From Virgibacillus subterraneus (lineage in GTDB: Bacteria; Bacillota; Bacilli; Bacillales; Amphibacillaceae), in contig NZ_FOEH01000001.1 in assembly GCF_900110695.1 (NCBI RefSeq), forward strand, positions 372,001 through 436,000: a DNA stretch of 64,000 nucleotides, in the 5' to 3' direction. Both the position numbers and the translations under genes were made by a program. The notes below the pieces were generated by a model, which worked only from the letters and a program-made list of their open reading frames with translations, made no database searches and had not been told where the DNA came from. Position 1 is the stretch's first letter, and each line of letters starts with the position of its first letter. This document shows, piece after piece, positions 62,421 to 64,000 of the stretch.

Positions 62421-62455
62421 AAGAACCTTACATTATATGTATAGGTTCTTTTTAT
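62421..62455 (+). terminator. Terminator
   Basis: The stem aagaacct (62421-62428) with aggttctt (62443-62450) is followed by ttt, directly after the papain-like gene. Confidence 0.75.
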
Positions 62456-62473
62456 GGAAGGAGATGTATTTAA

Positions 62474-63457
62474 TTGGAAAGAAGTAGTAATTATCGATTA
62501 TTAAAAATCAGAGAGATTTTATTTAATGAAACTGATGAATATCATGAAATGGGTATAGGCGAACTAAGCGAAAAGATTCGAATAATTGCTGGTGATGTTA
62601 CATTTGATAACCGGACGATAAAGCGTGATCTTGAAGCTTTGGATGATATGGACTTTGAAATTGTCCAAAATAAAGGCAAATTCGGTAAAATATTATTTAG
62701 CCATCAAACGAGATTATTTGAAACGTATCAGCTGCGACTGATTATTGATGCTATTTTATCGGCACGTTTTATTACAACAAATGAGAAAGAGAAATTGATC
62801 CAGAAAGTAAAGGAACTGACTAGTAAACATATTGCAAAAACCTTGCCAGAGCCAATTTTGTTTGATCAGTCAGCCAATATTGACTATGAACTGGTCAAGA
62901 TTAATATTGACTGTGTCCATCGGGCAATTTCGGAGGATAAAGTTCTTACATATCAATATGGAAAATTTAATGTAAAGAAGGAATTCGAGTATCATCGTAA
63001 TGGGGATTTCTATCATGTAGAGCCATATGCACTAATTTGGCAAAATGACTACTATTACCTAATTGGGCGATTTCAGGATACAAATGAATTAAGGCATTAT
63101 CGATTGGATCGAATCCGCCATATTGAGGTAAGCGAAAAGCACTTTACCAAGTGTGAATTCAATCTTCAGGAGTACGTGAATCAAAGCTTTCATATGTTTG
63201 CTGGAGAAGAAATGTGGATGAAAATAAGATTCCATAACAGCATGGTTAATGTAGTTTTGGATCGCTTTGGGCAAGAGGCGGATATTAAGGAAATGGATGA
63301 AGGTCACTTTATGCTGACAACCAAAGTCAAGCTATCGGATGGGTTAATAAATTGGATTCTCACATGGGGAAACAAGGCAAAAGTTCTATCTCCAGACCAC
63401 CTTGTTGAGAGAATGAAAGACAAAATTATTCAAATGAGTGAGGTTTATAAAGATTAA
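62474..63457 (+). CDS. WYL-domain transcriptional regulator
   Basis: A 327-residue regulator with an N-terminal winged helix of the DeoR/HTH-11 kind (RLLKIREILFNETDEYHEMG and VTFDNRTIKRDLEALDDMDF), then a WYL ligand-sensing domain (about 135-215). The WYL motif reads VEPYALIWQNDYYYLIGR, and the RHYRLDRIRHIEVS strand follows. Such proteins bind small ligands or nucleic acids and regulate diverse genes, including DNA-damage and defence loci. The target is unknown. The start is TTG 62474, with aaggaga upstream. No defence genes lie beside it. Confidence 0.9.
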   Translation: MERSSNYRLLKIREILFNETDEYHEMGIGELSEKIRIIAGDVTFDNRTIKRDLEALDDMDFEIVQNKGKFGKILFSHQTRLFETYQLRLIIDAILSARFITTNEKEKLIQKVKELTSKHIAKTLPEPILFDQSANIDYELVKINIDCVHRAISEDKVLTYQYGKFNVKKEFEYHRNGDFYHVEPYALIWQNDYYYLIGRFQDTNELRHYRLDRIRHIEVSEKHFTKCEFNLQEYVNQSFHMFAGEEMWMKIRFHNSMVNVVLDRFGQEADIKEMDEGHFMLTTKVKLSDGLINWILTWGNKAKVLSPDHLVERMKDKIIQMSEVYKD

Positions 63458-63485
63458 AAATCGGGACTAGTCTCCCGATTTTTCT
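63456..63485. terminator. Bidirectional terminator
   Basis: The perfect 11-bp arms aaaaatcggga (63456-63466) and tcccgattttt (63473-63483) lie between the convergent WYL regulator and YpmS-like genes. Confidence 0.85.
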
Positions 63486-63486
63486 A

Positions 63487-64000
63487 TTATTCTTCCATTT
63501 CAATCCCTAGTGATCTGTAAGGAACTTTAATTTTAAATGCTAGATTGTTTGCTTCTAAGTCAATATGCTCTACACTAACTTGGAAATTACTTCTGATCTC
63601 CATATCTGTTACTGCAAGATAAATTTCCTCTTCTTTTGGATCAACTGCAACCCACTTTGGCATTGGCAAGTACTTTTTCATGTATTCCATTATTTTCTGA
63701 TTAGGCAGTTCCAGTAATCCAATAGAGATGGATTTCTGTTTCAAAATCACGTCGCCATTTTCCTGAACAAAGGGTTCGAAATGAACAGAGAGTGGGACAG
63801 TAGATGAGAATACGGGAAGTTCACCGATCAAGTGAACATCCTCATCCAATGACACTTCATAATGGTGGTTAGTACCTTTCAAAAGCTTATCGGTATATGC
63901 ATTTACTAACTCATTTAAGTTCTTTTTTGTCGTACGAACGATGAACTCTGAACTTTGCTGCGTTTCATACTCCTCATTAGAAGGTGTTTTTGTGTCGGAA
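63487..64000 (-). CDS. YpmS-like DUF2140 protein (5' end outside window)
   Basis: The C-terminal part of a YpmS-like protein. The open frame runs off the right edge of the window: upstream of the first in-window start-like codon (TTG 63882) it continues with coherent sequence (EYETQQSSEFIVRTTKKNLN, then ELVNAYTDKLLKG). The visible portion has the DUF2140 pattern (YEVSLDEDVHLIGELPVFSS, VPLSVHFEPFVQENGDVIL, and MPKWVAVDPKEEEIYLAVTD). YpmS proteins carry an N-terminal membrane anchor, expected beyond the edge. The function is unknown. It ends at a bidirectional terminator. Confidence 0.83.
   Translation of the reverse strand, partial: SDTKTPSNEEYETQQSSEFIVRTTKKNLNELVNAYTDKLLKGTNHHYEVSLDEDVHLIGELPVFSSTVPLSVHFEPFVQENGDVILKQKSISIGLLELPNQKIMEYMKKYLPMPKWVAVDPKEEEIYLAVTDMEIRSNFQVSVEHIDLEANNLAFKIKVPYRSLGIEMEE

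Overview
The window is AT-rich, densely coded DNA from a low-GC Gram-positive spore-former of the Bacillaceae, most like the halophilic or halotolerant group around Oceanobacillus, Virgibacillus and Lentibacillus. The reasons are family-level: strong AGGAGG-type ribosome binding sites with frequent TTG and GTG starts, many Bacillus-type families (DUF421, YuzB, YpuA/DUF1002, DUF1659, DUF2922, YvrJ, DUF3889, YocH-like 3D proteins), and sodium/osmolyte transporters (NhaC-type antiporter, BCCT and SSS carriers). No rRNA, tRNA, CRISPR array, transposase or phage gene was seen. The genus is an inference.

Layout. 1-5.5 kb: two DUF421 membrane proteins, a GGDEF protein, and a plasmid-type ParM/ParR-like pair with an inverted-repeat leader. 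5.5-11.7 kb: NhaC-type antiporter, a small phospholipase A2-like protein, then a BCCT transporter divergent from a three-gene carnitine-to-betaine pathway. 11.8-17.6 kb: two acetyltransferases, then a class I ribonucleotide reductase operon behind a cobalamin riboswitch, with 21-bp tandem arrays on both sides. 17.6-29.2 kb: SSS transporter, a MerR-methyltransferase fusion with a MerR-type promoter, a cell-wall amidase, and a run of small stress and hypothetical genes including a complete Cu/Zn superoxide dismutase. 29.4-32.1 kb: a probable type I toxin, an MFS exporter and the DUF1659/DUF2922/YvrJ set. 32.4-38.5 kb: a SWIM-SNF2 helicase and a serine hydrolase/regulator operon with its own operator. 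38.6-47.5 kb: nitronate monooxygenase-like enzyme, acyl-CoA synthetase, a MATE gene broken by a small deletion, a lysozyme-like protein, RidA, an alcohol dehydrogenase and an MFS exporter. 47.7-55.4 kb: YpuA-like protein and a complete opp oligopeptide ABC operon. 55.9-64 kb: a LysM-3D cell-wall protein, the kbl-tdh threonine degradation pair, an ABC-F protein, a permuted papain-like protein, a WYL regulator and the end of a YpmS-like gene.

Functional links. Carnitine uptake and conversion to glycine betaine, with the SSS and NhaC carriers, fit an osmotically stressed habitat. The cobalamin switch on a B12-independent reductase implies a B12-dependent reductase elsewhere in the genome. Kbl and Tdh turn threonine into glycine and acetyl-CoA.

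The most unusual material lies in non-coding structure and gene lesions. There are five separate intergenic arrays of 20-21 bp repeats, a dispersed hairpin element in at least five good and several degraded copies, and a second GC-richer dispersed element. Two genes have good upstream signals only if they start at ATT. A MATE gene carries an apparent 22-nt deletion between short direct repeats. The serine hydrolase/regulator operon has a perfect operator just downstream of its promoter. Coordinates, motifs and repeats were read directly; family names rest on recognition of motifs and were not checked by database search.
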